From contig JAUHZU010000006.1 of assembly GCA_030425705.1 (NCBI GenBank), positions 1-64,000 of the forward strand: a stretch of DNA of 64,000 bases. The letters run 5' to 3'. Below the pieces are notes generated by a model. The model was not told where the DNA came from, ran no database searches, and saw only the letters and a program-made list of their open reading frames with translations. Source of the DNA: Phycisphaerae bacterium (GTDB lineage: Bacteria > Planctomycetota > Phycisphaerae > Phycisphaerales > Phycisphaeraceae). Made by a program: the position numbers and the translations under genes. Below are positions 22,878-31,736 of the stretch, in pieces (positions within the stretch are counted from its first letter, which is position 1; every line of letters starts with the position of its first letter).

Positions 22878-24991
22878 CCCAGTACTACGCCGATCCTGCC
22901 GGCTCGGACGGCAACGACGGGCTCTCAACGGGCACCGCCTGGGCGTCGATCGACCACGCGCTGGGCCAGATGTCTGGCGGCGACACGCTCGACCTGGCGG
23001 ACGGCACCTACAGCGAGGACAGCGGGGCCGGCTATCTCAATCCGGGCGGTTACGCCTTCGGGAGTGAGGTCGTCATCCGCGCGACCAACCCGGGCCTGGC
23101 GATCATCGAGTCGGCGAGCAACGCCGTGCAGACGATCTTCGCCACGTCGGCGGCGGGGGCCACGTCGAACCTGACGTTCGAGGACCTGGTCATCCGTCAC
23201 CGCACCACGGGCATGCGCTGGCTGACGCGCTGGGACGCGCCGGCGACCAACATCAGGTTCCGGCGGGTCGCCTTCGAGATCAACGACACCATCCACGGAT
23301 CGGGCGGCGTCGCGGTCTACAACTTCGGCGGCACGATGACGGGCCTGGTCCTGGAGGACTGCACGCTCGACATCAGCAACGGCCAGTTCTTCGGCCTCAT
23401 CCAGAGCACCGGGGGCAGCAACGTCATCGACGGCCTGACGGTCACCGGCCTGTCGGTGACCGGCGACGCGTCGATCTTCAAGCTCATCAACATCGACGAC
23501 CTGCGCGGCACCTGCATCATTGCCGGGTCGATCGAGGCCGACGGCGATGCGTCCGACACCTCACACCTGGTCTATATCGGTAACGCAGGCGCAGCCTGCT
23601 CGCTGGGCTTCGGGGATGGGCTCACGCTCATAGCCGGGAATTGCCGGGGCATCAGCATCATGGAGGCGGGCACGGCCGCGAACATGACCCTCACCGGCGG
23701 CGATGTCACCGGCACCTGCGCCCGCCGCGTCTTCGGCGCGGAGTTCGGCGTGACCGGCGCGGTCGGCACCATTACCGCCACCATGACCGGGACCGACCAG
23801 AACAACCCCGTCGAGCTGCGCAGCGACTCCACTGACAACGGCACCCTGTCGGTCAAGGACTTCACGGTTGACTTGATCGACCTAAGTACCGCGGCGGCGT
23901 ACCACTGCCTCCTGTTTGGCCGACACAGCGAGAACATCGAGGTCAAAGCCCTGATGACCTACGACGGCCCGCAGAACATCCCGTTCGTGGACAAAGGCGA
24001 CGGCAACCGCATCGGCACGGTGACGCCCGCCGTGCTGCACGGCGGGACGGTCGGTGCGATGTACCTCAAGGGGGCGCGCAACGGCGTGTATGACAACACG
24101 ACGATCTACCAAGGCAACGGCGGCGCGGCGATCAGCATGGTGCTGGACGACGTCGAGAGCAACAAGGTTTCGGGCTGCTCGATTCAGGGCTGCTGTGTGT
24201 TTGTCACGTCAGGGACTCTATTCGAGAATGCCGGCGCGTCGGTCGACGACGGTGGAAACGTCGTGGACGGCAACACCTACTTGGTCGATGTTGGCGAGTC
24301 GTGGGGCGAAGTGTATGGGACGGCGGTGAGCGACCTGGTGACGCTGATGGCCGCGTGGGACGCTTACGACCAAGACGCGAACGACGAGACGAGCATAGCG
24401 CGCGGCGTGCTGGTGTATGACGATGCAGAGGCAGGCGACCTGATCGCGCATGAGGAACTCCCGGTGTCGCCCGCAACGGCCTGGGCGGCAGACCTGGATG
24501 GGCTCTTGACCGAAGGCGTCTACACGCTCGGCGTTCTGATCGTGAATGAGTACGGCTGTGCGTCAGAGCGAGAGACCATCGAGGTGGTGATCGGTTCGGG
24601 CGGTGAGGTGGATCAGGGGATGATCAACCCGACCAACGTGTACGCCGAGGTCCTGGCCGCGGGCATGGTGGCCCTGGTGTGGGATGCCATCGAAGACCTC
24701 AGCAGCGACACCAACCAGATCGAGCCGGCTGAGTTCGAGATCGCCGAGTCTGGTGATCTCTCAACCATCCTTGCCACCACTGCGTACCGCACGATCCGGC
24801 TGCATCGCGATGAGGTTGGCCCGTTCAGCGACGGGGCGACGGTGACGTTGGCCGTGCGGGCGAGTGATGGTGAGGAGTCCGGCGTCCGGGGTGATTGGGT
24901 GTACGCCGACGCGGTCGTCGCCGACGCCGTCGGGCCGGCCACCCCTGACATAGACGAGAACGCACTGCCCGATGGCTGCGGATGCGGATAG
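22874..24991 (+). CDS. Right-handed beta-helix protein, probable tail spike/fibre
   Basis: The product has 705 residues. The start TQYYADPAGSDGNDGLSTGT, then AWASIDHALGQMSGGDTL and GTYSED, is the classic opening of parallel beta-helix proteins and phage spikes. Strand repeats continue to about 480, and two Ig/FN3-like domains close the protein (AEVLAAGMVALVWDAIEDLS, AVRASDGEESGV). It has no signal peptide. Its place before the terminase genes, rather than after the tail tip, is unusual for a tail spike. Confidence 0.7.
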   Translation: MTQYYADPAGSDGNDGLSTGTAWASIDHALGQMSGGDTLDLADGTYSEDSGAGYLNPGGYAFGSEVVIRATNPGLAIIESASNAVQTIFATSAAGATSNLTFEDLVIRHRTTGMRWLTRWDAPATNIRFRRVAFEINDTIHGSGGVAVYNFGGTMTGLVLEDCTLDISNGQFFGLIQSTGGSNVIDGLTVTGLSVTGDASIFKLINIDDLRGTCIIAGSIEADGDASDTSHLVYIGNAGAACSLGFGDGLTLIAGNCRGISIMEAGTAANMTLTGGDVTGTCARRVFGAEFGVTGAVGTITATMTGTDQNNPVELRSDSTDNGTLSVKDFTVDLIDLSTAAAYHCLLFGRHSENIEVKALMTYDGPQNIPFVDKGDGNRIGTVTPAVLHGGTVGAMYLKGARNGVYDNTTIYQGNGGAAISMVLDDVESNKVSGCSIQGCCVFVTSGTLFENAGASVDDGGNVVDGNTYLVDVGESWGEVYGTAVSDLVTLMAAWDAYDQDANDETSIARGVLVYDDAEAGDLIAHEELPVSPATAWAADLDGLLTEGVYTLGVLIVNEYGCASERETIEVVIGSGGEVDQGMINPTNVYAEVLAAGMVALVWDAIEDLSSDTNQIEPAEFEIAESGDLSTILATTAYRTIRLHRDEVGPFSDGATVTLAVRASDGEESGVRGDWVYADAVVADAVGPATPDIDENALPDGCGCG

Positions 24992-25379
24992 CTCCAGGAG
25001 CAACGTGATGATGACCACGCGACAGCGATGCGCGAAAAATCGACGGGTCCTTCCGGAGGGGGGTGGACTCATGCGGGGGAAAAAAAGTTCGGCTTTTTCG
25101 CGCGGTTTTTGCTTCAACTCCAAGTAAGTAATTTCCACGCGCGCCGGGCCCAGCAGCCCTCATGACAGGATGCGCGTGACCCCTACAAAGCAGGCCAGCC
25201 CAGCAGTAGCAGCTGCTCGACTGGCCCTAACCACGACCCACCTTCACACGGGAAGGCGAACCATGGCTGGACGGCTGATCGGCAGGACGACCCGCGGGGT
25301 TGAGCGCATCGCTTGGCTCGCTGTCATATCCCTGCTGGTCGTGCCGGCTCGGCCGACTCCGGAAGGAGACGCCTCCCCG
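24992..25379 (+). promoter_or_regulatory. Regulatory/packaging region before the late operon
   Basis: This 388-bp gap holds a 39-codon ORF (25008-25127) and a dense set of dyads: GCGCGAAAAA and TTTTTCGCGC (about 60 bp apart), and AAAAAG-TTCGG-CTTTTT inside them. Runs of A and T are exceptional for this genome. A late promoter region or cos-type packaging site would be expected near here, since terminase genes follow; I cannot tell which. Confidence 0.45.
25008..25127 (+). CDS. Possible 39-residue basic peptide
   Basis: ATGATG at 25008 follows CCAGGAG by a good distance. The peptide reads MMTTRQRCAKNRRVLPEGGG and continues LMRGKKSSAFSRGFCFNSK, basic throughout. It overlaps the dyads of this region, so it may equally be a by-product of structured DNA. 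Confidence 0.4.
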   Translation: MMTTRQRCAKNRRVLPEGGGLMRGKKSSAFSRGFCFNSK

Positions 25380-26633
25380 ATGCCAGACCTGCACCACATC
25401 AGCCCCGCCCTGCACCCCCTGGCGGTCGACCTGGCCGACGTCCGGCCCGACCCCGGCAACGCCCGCCGGCACGGCCAGAAGAACATCGCAGCGATCAAGC
25501 GCTCGCTCGCCGAGTTCGGCCAGCAGAAGCCCATCGTGATCGACGCCGACGGCGTGATCATCGCTGGCAACGGGTTCTTCGAGGCGGCGAAGGAGCTGGG
25601 CTGGGAGCAGATCGCCGCGGTGCGGTCGAAGCTGCGCGGCAACGCGGCGAGGGCCTACGCGATCGCGGACAACCGGACGACGGACCTCTCGGACTGGGAT
25701 GACCTGGTCCTGGCCCAGACCCTGGCGGCGCTTTGTGAAGATGAGGAGGTCGACCACACCGCGACGGGCTACTCCGACCTCGAGCTGCAACTGCTCATCG
25801 CCGAGATCGACGCCATGGTCCCGCCGGATGACCCGGACGCGTCGCCCGAGGCGCCAACACCGGCGGAGGTGCGTACAAGCGTCGGGGAGGTCTGGCAGCT
25901 GGGCCGGCACCTGCTGGCGGTGGGTGACTGCACGGTCCCCGCGGTGGTCGGGCAGGTGCTCGAGCCCGGGCAGGCGGACCTGGTCTTTACCGACCCGCCG
26001 TACAACATGAACTACAAGTCGCAGTCGCTGGGCGGGATCAAGAACGATCACCTCAGCCAGGCCGCGTTCGTGCGGCTGGTGCTGGGCTCGGTGGAGCAGA
26101 TGCGCCAGGGCCTGCGCCCGGGCGGGTCGTTCTATGTCTGCATGAGCCCGGCCGAGTACGGCACCGTGGCGATGCAGCTCCGCCGCCTCGGGCTCAAGCA
26201 CCAGGTCCTGGTCTGGCGCAAACCCTCGGCCGGGATGGGCTCTCAGGAGTTCCGGCCGGCGTTCGAGCTGATGCTGTACGGCTTCACCGGCACGCGGAAG
26301 CAGCGGACCTGGAACGGGGGCCGGCGGGCTGCCAACGTGTGGGACTTCGACCTGGACGTGCCGGTGTACGCGCGGGACGGCGACGAGGGCGGGATGGTCC
26401 TCGAGGTCGACCGCGGCGTCGAGACGGTCGAGATCCACCTGGACCAGCGGTGCGAGGGGGAGGTCGTGACGTTCGACGGCGAGACGGCGGACGTCTGGTG
26501 CATCGGCCGGGAGCGTGAGGCCTACCGCCACCCGACACAGAAGCCCACCCAGCTGGTGCGGCGCGCGATCACGCTGTCATCGGAGCGCGGCGGGGTCGTC
26601 GCCGACCTGTTCACGGGCCGGGGACGACGCTGA
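25380..26633 (+). CDS. ParB-domain DNA methyltransferase (N4-C/N6-A), frameshifted at its last motif
   Basis: The reading frame encodes 417 residues. An N-terminal ParB-like domain (LADVRPDPGNARRHGQKNI, GNGFFEAAKELGW) is followed by a class-beta amino-methyltransferase with the catalytic DPPY at 205-208. The SAM-binding FxGxG motif should come near the C-terminus, and here VVADLFTG runs out of frame into GRGRR and a stop. The missing part, GTTLIAAELEGRVFRGLELD, is encoded in the -1 frame from 26615. GGAAGGAG precedes ATG 25380; an earlier ATG at 25263 has a weaker site. Such enzymes in phages protect DNA from host restriction. As written the gene is disrupted. Confidence 0.8.
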   Translation: MPDLHHISPALHPLAVDLADVRPDPGNARRHGQKNIAAIKRSLAEFGQQKPIVIDADGVIIAGNGFFEAAKELGWEQIAAVRSKLRGNAARAYAIADNRTTDLSDWDDLVLAQTLAALCEDEEVDHTATGYSDLELQLLIAEIDAMVPPDDPDASPEAPTPAEVRTSVGEVWQLGRHLLAVGDCTVPAVVGQVLEPGQADLVFTDPPYNMNYKSQSLGGIKNDHLSQAAFVRLVLGSVEQMRQGLRPGGSFYVCMSPAEYGTVAMQLRRLGLKHQVLVWRKPSAGMGSQEFRPAFELMLYGFTGTRKQRTWNGGRRAANVWDFDLDVPVYARDGDEGGMVLEVDRGVETVEIHLDQRCEGEVVTFDGETADVWCIGREREAYRHPTQKPTQLVRRAITLSSERGGVVADLFTGRGRR

Positions 26634-26800
26634 TCGCGGCCGAGCTGGAGGGGCGTGTGTTCCGCGGGCTCGAGCTGGACCCGGTGTATGCGGACGTGAT
26701 CTGCCGGCGGTGGGCCGACTTCACAGGGGAGCAGCCGGTCCGGGTCGGCGATGGGGCCCGGTTTCTGGACCTGGCTCCGGCAGCGGAGATGACGGCGTGA
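26615..26800 (+). pseudogene. Detached C-terminal part of the methyltransferase
   Basis: In the -1 frame relative to the upstream gene, 61 residues read GPGTTLIAAELEGRVFRGLE, then LDPVYADVICRRWADFTGEQ, the typical end of beta-class methyltransferases including the SAM motif. Restoring one G in the GGG at 26615-26617 rejoins both parts. It could be mutation, assembly error, or recoding; no standard slippery heptamer is present. Confidence 0.8.
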
Positions 26801-26801
26801 C

Positions 26802-27533
26802 ATGGCGCGAAAAAAGCTGGTCGGGTCGGATGTCCCGTCCACCACAACCCGCAAGAAGGCCAAGAAGAAGCCGGGCGCTTCGAAGAAGTCTTCCAGGAAG
26901 AAGCCGGCGAAGAAGCCCAGCAAGAAGGCCGGGCCGGTGCAGAAGATCGACGCCCGCCTGGCCCGGTCTGCGCTTGAGAAGCAGCAGCGGGGCGAGACCC
27001 CGACGGTGCGTGAGGCCGAGGCCCTGCGCCGGATGCGCAAGCAGCAGGACGAGGACGAGCGCGATGCGCTGTACGCGTCCATGCCCAAGGGCGACTACTG
27101 CCGGCTCTCGGGCCGGCAGCCAAAGGTGCTCAACGAGCAGGCGGACCGCTACGGGCTCCCGCTGCGGGGCCGGACCGTGGACCTGGGCAAGGTCCTCACC
27201 GCGGTGCACGACCTGCTCGCCAAGAACCGGCACCGGATCAGCAGCGACGAAGAAGACGAGATGCTCCGCGGCCCGGACAGCGACGGCCTGGAGCGGTACC
27301 GCCACGCGAAGGCGGAGATGGCTGAACTCGACCTCGCGGTCCGGCGTGGCGAAACCATGGAGGTCGGTGTCGCGCGGCTCGCGCTCGCGTCGATCTTCGA
27401 GACCCTGCGTCAGGCCGGCGAGCAGCTCCGGCGTGAGTTCGGGCCCGCGGCCGCGGCGCTGATCGCCGAGGCGGTGGTCGACGCGGCCAACCAGGCCCGG
27501 GAGACCTTTGGCGACGATGGCGAAGACGAGTAA
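26802..27533 (+). CDS. Terminase small subunit (Nu1-like)
   Basis: The product has 243 residues. The first 50 residues are a Lys-rich tail (RKKAKKKPGASKKSSRKKPA). A Nu1-type winged HTH follows (DYCRLSGRQPKVLNEQADRY, LPLRGRTVDLGKVLTAVHDLL), then YRHAKAEMAELDLAVRRGET, the conserved helix of Nu1-like proteins, and an assembly region. It should recognise phage DNA for packaging and bring in the large subunit encoded next, with which it overlaps by 17 bases. Confidence 0.85.
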   Translation: MARKKLVGSDVPSTTTRKKAKKKPGASKKSSRKKPAKKPSKKAGPVQKIDARLARSALEKQQRGETPTVREAEALRRMRKQQDEDERDALYASMPKGDYCRLSGRQPKVLNEQADRYGLPLRGRTVDLGKVLTAVHDLLAKNRHRISSDEEDEMLRGPDSDGLERYRHAKAEMAELDLAVRRGETMEVGVARLALASIFETLRQAGEQLRREFGPAAAALIAEAVVDAANQARETFGDDGEDE

Positions 27534-29550
27534 ACAGCGCGACCCCGGGCTCCAGCTCATCCTCGAGATGCTGGAGTCGCTCAAGGTTCCGGAGATCCGC
27601 CCGATGCGGGTGTTCGCCGAGGAGGAGATTCGGCTCCCCTCGGGCGGGCCCTACAGCGGCCTGCCGTTCCGCATCCACCGGCAGCCGGTCGCGGGGCTGT
27701 ACTTCGACGCGTGCGACGCACTCGACGAGCACGGCCGGCCGGTCCACCGGCGGCGGGCCGCGACGGGCCCGGCCCAGGACGGCAAGACGTTCGCGTGTTT
27801 CAACGTGCCGATCCTGTTCCACCTGTTCGAGATCAAGGAAAACGTGATCCTCGGGGCCCCGACGATGGAGATGGCCCGGGACAAGTGGTCGATGGACCTG
27901 CTCCCGATGATCAAGGCGACGCGCTACCGCGAGCTGCTGCCCACGCGCGGGGCCGGCTCCAAGGGCGGCGAATTCGAGCGGATCGACTTCACCAACGGGG
28001 CCTCCCTGAAACTGATGTCCGCGCGGGGCGGCGATGAGAAGCGGTCGGGCTTCACGTCGCGGGTGGTGGGGATCACCGAGGCGGACAAGATGGACACGGC
28101 CGGGGAGGCCAGCCGCGAGGCGGACCCTGTGAGCCAGATGGAGGCCCGGTCCAACGCGTTCGACGATCGCGCGCTGCTGTACATCGAGTGCACCATCTCG
28201 ATCGAGGAGGGCCGGATCAACCAGGAGATCAGCGAGCGGGGCACCAACAGCCGGATCATGCTGCCCTGCCCGCACTGCCTGGAGCATGTCGACCTCGGCC
28301 GCGAGCACCTGGTCGGGTGGCAGGACGCGCCCAACATCATCGAGGCCCGGGACCGGTCGCACTTCTGCTGCCCCGCCTGCGGCGCGGCGTGGACCGAAGA
28401 GCAGCGGTTCGAGGCGGTCCGCATGGCGGTGCTGCTCCACGAGGGCCAGGAGGTCGATAAGGCCGGGCGGATCACCGGCGAACCGAAGCCGACCGACACG
28501 CTCGGCTTCCGGTGGAGCGCCGCGCACTCCCTGCTCAAGAGCGCCGGACGCGTCGGCACGCAGGAGTGGCAGTCGGTGCAGGCCGAGGACAGCGAGAACG
28601 CCGAGCGGGAGATGCGGCAGTTCTGGTGGGCGCTGCCGATCGAGAACCCCGAGCAGAACATGGTGGACCTGTCGGTCAACGGCATCATCTCGCGCACGGT
28701 CCCCGAGTGGCGGCGCGGGATCGTGCCGGCCGCGACCGAGTACCTGACGATGGGGGAGGACGTCGGCAAGTACATGATCCACTGGGTGCTGCTGGCCGAC
28801 GGGGCGGGGATGAACCCGCACGTAGTCGACTTCGGGATCCAGCCGACGGAGGCCTCTGTGCTCGGCGCGGAGGAGGGCGTCAAGCTCGCGTTGCTGCAGC
28901 TCCACGACCGCTCGGAAGAGGGGTGGGAGACGGAGGACGGCGACACCCTGTTTGTCCCGGACCAGGTCTGGGTCGACGCCCGCTACCTCATGAGGAAGGC
29001 GGTGTACCCCTTCATCCGCCAGGTCGACCAGTCGCGGTACGTGCCAACGCTCGGCTACGGGGCGGGCCAGCTCAAGCTGAAGAAGTACATCGCGCCGCGC
29101 ACCCGCAACAAGGCGGTCCGCGAGATCGGGGACCACTACCACATCATCCGCGAGGGGCGCGAGCACGGGCGGATCTCCGTCGCCCGGGTCGACGCCAACG
29201 CCGCCAAGGCCGCGGTGCACGAGCGCCTAGGGATCCCGCTCCGTGATGAGAAGGGGGGCCGGTTGGACCCGCGGCCCGACGACGCCCTGACGCTGTTCGG
29301 GGTCGACCGGCAGAACGAGCTGCTGGATTTCGGCAAGCACATCCTGGCCGAGCGGCAGATCGCGAAGTTCGTGGAAGGCCGCGGGATGCAGATGGTGTTC
29401 CACCAGTTCCGCGACGCTAACCACTGGCTGGACGCGCTCGCGCTCGCGCTGGTGGCGCAGGAGCGTCGCCGACGCGGTGTAGCCGTTCAGCCCCAGGCGG
29501 GCTACTTCGAGCAGCAGGCAGCGCTCACGCGAGCAGGGCGGGGGGCGTAA
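27517..29550 (+). CDS. Terminase large subunit, GpA family
   Basis: The 677-residue packaging ATPase-nuclease has a Walker A at GPAQDGKT (84-91), a Walker B-type VVGITEADKMD (E188, D190), and a zinc site (LPCPHCLEH, FCCPACGAAW) typical of GpA relatives. The C-terminal half is the RNase-H-like nuclease that makes the genome ends. GpA enzymes of lambda type cut at cos. ATG 27517 is chosen over TTG 27508. The next gene overlaps by one base (TAATG). Confidence 0.95.
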   Translation: MAKTSKQRDPGLQLILEMLESLKVPEIRPMRVFAEEEIRLPSGGPYSGLPFRIHRQPVAGLYFDACDALDEHGRPVHRRRAATGPAQDGKTFACFNVPILFHLFEIKENVILGAPTMEMARDKWSMDLLPMIKATRYRELLPTRGAGSKGGEFERIDFTNGASLKLMSARGGDEKRSGFTSRVVGITEADKMDTAGEASREADPVSQMEARSNAFDDRALLYIECTISIEEGRINQEISERGTNSRIMLPCPHCLEHVDLGREHLVGWQDAPNIIEARDRSHFCCPACGAAWTEEQRFEAVRMAVLLHEGQEVDKAGRITGEPKPTDTLGFRWSAAHSLLKSAGRVGTQEWQSVQAEDSENAEREMRQFWWALPIENPEQNMVDLSVNGIISRTVPEWRRGIVPAATEYLTMGEDVGKYMIHWVLLADGAGMNPHVVDFGIQPTEASVLGAEEGVKLALLQLHDRSEEGWETEDGDTLFVPDQVWVDARYLMRKAVYPFIRQVDQSRYVPTLGYGAGQLKLKKYIAPRTRNKAVREIGDHYHIIREGREHGRISVARVDANAAKAAVHERLGIPLRDEKGGRLDPRPDDALTLFGVDRQNELLDFGKHILAERQIAKFVEGRGMQMVFHQFRDANHWLDALALALVAQERRRRGVAVQPQAGYFEQQAALTRAGRGA

Positions 29551-29861
29551 TGCAGAAGATCGAGGGCCCCGCCTGCCCGAAGTGTGGCTGCATGGAGTCG
29601 ACGCTTGTCCGGCGATGCACGGAGTGGGGCAAGCCCACCGAGCGTCGCCGGTGCGATCACTGCCGCCGGGTGTTCACCGTGCAGCCGCCGGACCCCGAGC
29701 CGAGGAAGATGGTGGACTACCCGCTGCCGATCGCGTGCCCGCGCTGCGACTCGTACAGCGTCGAGACGGTAACAACCCGGCTGCCGCTGCGTTCGCACAA
29801 GTGCCGGGACTGCGGCTGGAGCTTCCAGAGCGTCGATCGCCGCCACGCCGCAAAATCTTGA
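29550..29861 (+). CDS. Double zinc-ribbon protein
   Basis: The product has 103 residues with two C-x2-C...C-x2-C knuckles: CPKCGCMES to CDHCRRVF, and CPRCDSYS to CRDCGWSF. It sits between the terminase and gpW-like genes and may assist packaging or late gene control. It resembles NrdR/transcription-factor ribbons but has no catalytic feature. Confidence 0.75.
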   Translation: MQKIEGPACPKCGCMESTLVRRCTEWGKPTERRRCDHCRRVFTVQPPDPEPRKMVDYPLPIACPRCDSYSVETVTTRLPLRSHKCRDCGWSFQSVDRRHAAKS

Positions 29862-29866
29862 CTTCG

Positions 29867-29883
29867 TGTCTACAGCGTAGACA
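29867..29883. promoter_or_regulatory. Operator-like palindrome between terminase and head genes
   Basis: TGTCTA (29867-29872) and TAGACA (29878-29883) are perfect inverted half-sites around CAGCG. A TTGACT overlaps immediately upstream (29858-29863). In the otherwise compact late operon a 46-bp gap with this dyad could be an internal promoter/operator or a processing hairpin. Confidence 0.45.
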
Positions 29884-29907
29884 AGACCCCTGCCGCGCGA
29901 GGGTCTC

Positions 29908-30195
29908 GTGACTTACGTTCCGGGTGTGAGCGTCACGGCGTACAACACGAAGATCGATGAAGCGGTCACGGCCTACGAGGCCGGCGACGTCTCGGGGGCG
30001 ATCGACAAGCTCGACGTCGCCCTGGTCCTGCTGGCCAAGGTGCCGGACGGGGCGGACGGCGGCGCGTCGATGACCTGGGACCGTGGGCACCTGCTCGAGG
30101 TGCAGAAGCGCTGGCGGTTGAAGCTCAACGCCTCGGCGACGACGGGCGGGATCCGCACGTCCAAGATCACCTACGCCAACCCGGGGGTGGTGTGA
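29908..30195 (+). CDS. Head completion protein, gpW-like
   Basis: The product has 95 residues from GTG 29908. The short helix-rich protein (YNTKIDEAVTAYEAGDVSGA, IDKLDVALVLLAKVPDG) lies between the large terminase and the portal gene, where lambda has gpW. Similarity is mainly positional, so the name is an inference. It overlaps the portal start by 1 base. Confidence 0.6.
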   Translation: MTYVPGVSVTAYNTKIDEAVTAYEAGDVSGAIDKLDVALVLLAKVPDGADGGASMTWDRGHLLEVQKRWRLKLNASATTGGIRTSKITYANPGVV

Positions 30196-31736
30196 TGAGC
30201 CGAAGAGGCAATATCGACGCAGCGGCCTCCGCGCTGGCCCGCATGGCGGCGGGTGAGCCCGTGGCAGCGGCCGAGCCCGTCGGGCCGATCGCGTTGCGTC
30301 GCTGGGACTCCGCGAAGACGCACCGGCTCAACTCCGCGCACTGGCAGGACGCGCTGGAGCAGCAGCCGATCAACGCCGACATCGCCGTTGACCTGCCGAC
30401 GCTGATGGCCCGGTGCGCCCACGAGGCGGCGAACAACCCGATCCTCGAGGGTGTGATCGAGACCTGGGTGTCCGACTACGTGGGCCCCGGCGGGCCGATC
30501 CTGCAGGTCGAGAGCGACAACGACAAGTACAGCAACTGGCTGGAGGCACGCTGGGCCGAGTGGTGGGCGATGCCCGACATCGAAGGCCAGCTGGCCGGGT
30601 TCGAGGTCCTGGACCTCTGGGGCCGGATGCTCTGGAAGGCGGGAGCGTACCTGTACCGATTCGTCGACGACACGCGTTCGGGCCAGGACGTCTCGCTCCG
30701 GCTGAGGCAGTACCACCCGCGGAAGCTGGCGACGCCCTACGAGCGTGCCGGGGACCCGAACTACGTGATGGGTGTCGAGTCGGACCAGGCCGGCCGCATC
30801 CTGGCGTACTGGCTGGACCGCACGCCCGAGGGGCAGTTCGTGGGCTTCACCCAGGACCCCGAGCGGGTGACCGCGGACCTGGTGCGGCACCGCTTCCGTG
30901 TGCTCGAACCCGGGCAGCGGCGGGGCGTGCCCTGGGCGAGCTCGACGCTGCAGGTCCTGGCCGACATCCGCAACGCCGACAACGAGATCCTTGACGCCAT
31001 CCGTGCCGCGGCCGACTCGGCGGCGTTCCTGGAAGCGACCGGGGACCAGGTCGACTTCCTCAACGTGAACGAGAGCACGTCGATCGAGCGTCGGACGCTC
31101 AAGACCCTGCCGCCGGGCTGGTCCCTCAAGACCCTCAACCCGGCCCAGCCGCACACGAACTACCTGACGTTCCGAGACGAGCGCGTGCGTGAGATCGGCC
31201 GCGTGGTCGGGATGCCGCTGCTCATCATCAAGGGGGACGCCGGGCGTCACAACTACAGCTCGGCGCGGTTCGACGAGCGCGGCTACTGGCGGAACATCGA
31301 GAAGTTCCGGCACACGGTGCAGGAGCGTGACCTCTCGCCGATGGTGCGGATGGTCGAGCGCGAGACGCGCCTATCGCAGCTCTCGGGCGGGGCCCGCGTG
31401 CCCCGGCCCAAGCGGTTCGAGTCCGTGAAGTTCATCTGGAACTGGCCGCAGCCGCCCAAGCTGGACCTGCAGAAGGAGTGGTCGGGGCACGGCATCATGC
31501 GGGCGCTGGGCTCGCTGTCGTTCGACGACATGATCAAGCAGACCGGGCGGACGCGCGAGCAGTACCTGGCCCAGGAGAAGCGTGCCCGCGCGGACTTCGA
31601 AGAGGCGGGGATCCCGTACCCCGAGCCCGAAGAGGCGCTCAAGGCGCTGGTGGCCTACGCGCAGCTCAGCAACAACCAGCAGGAAGAGCCGCCCGCCCAG
31701 GCCAACAGCACCGAGGAGGTAGGCGCCAATGTCTGA
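30195..31736 (+). CDS. Portal protein, lambda type
   Basis: The 513-residue protein forms the dodecameric DNA gate of the head. Lambda-portal features include ARCAHEAANNPILEGVIETW near the N-terminus, the long beta/alpha stem region (GQRRGVPWASSTLQVLADIR) and GDAGRHNYSSARFDERGYWR near residue 360. Size and position after terminase and gpW-like genes agree. It overlaps the following gene by 8 bases. Confidence 0.95.
   Translation: MSRRGNIDAAASALARMAAGEPVAAAEPVGPIALRRWDSAKTHRLNSAHWQDALEQQPINADIAVDLPTLMARCAHEAANNPILEGVIETWVSDYVGPGGPILQVESDNDKYSNWLEARWAEWWAMPDIEGQLAGFEVLDLWGRMLWKAGAYLYRFVDDTRSGQDVSLRLRQYHPRKLATPYERAGDPNYVMGVESDQAGRILAYWLDRTPEGQFVGFTQDPERVTADLVRHRFRVLEPGQRRGVPWASSTLQVLADIRNADNEILDAIRAAADSAAFLEATGDQVDFLNVNESTSIERRTLKTLPPGWSLKTLNPAQPHTNYLTFRDERVREIGRVVGMPLLIIKGDAGRHNYSSARFDERGYWRNIEKFRHTVQERDLSPMVRMVERETRLSQLSGGARVPRPKRFESVKFIWNWPQPPKLDLQKEWSGHGIMRALGSLSFDDMIKQTGRTREQYLAQEKRARADFEEAGIPYPEPEEALKALVAYAQLSNNQQEEPPAQANSTEEVGANV

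Noticed and set aside
25170-25379. N-terminal extension of the methyltransferase to 25170 or 25263
   Set aside because: The ATG at 25380 has GGAAGGAG at good distance and starts just before the ParB-like domain.
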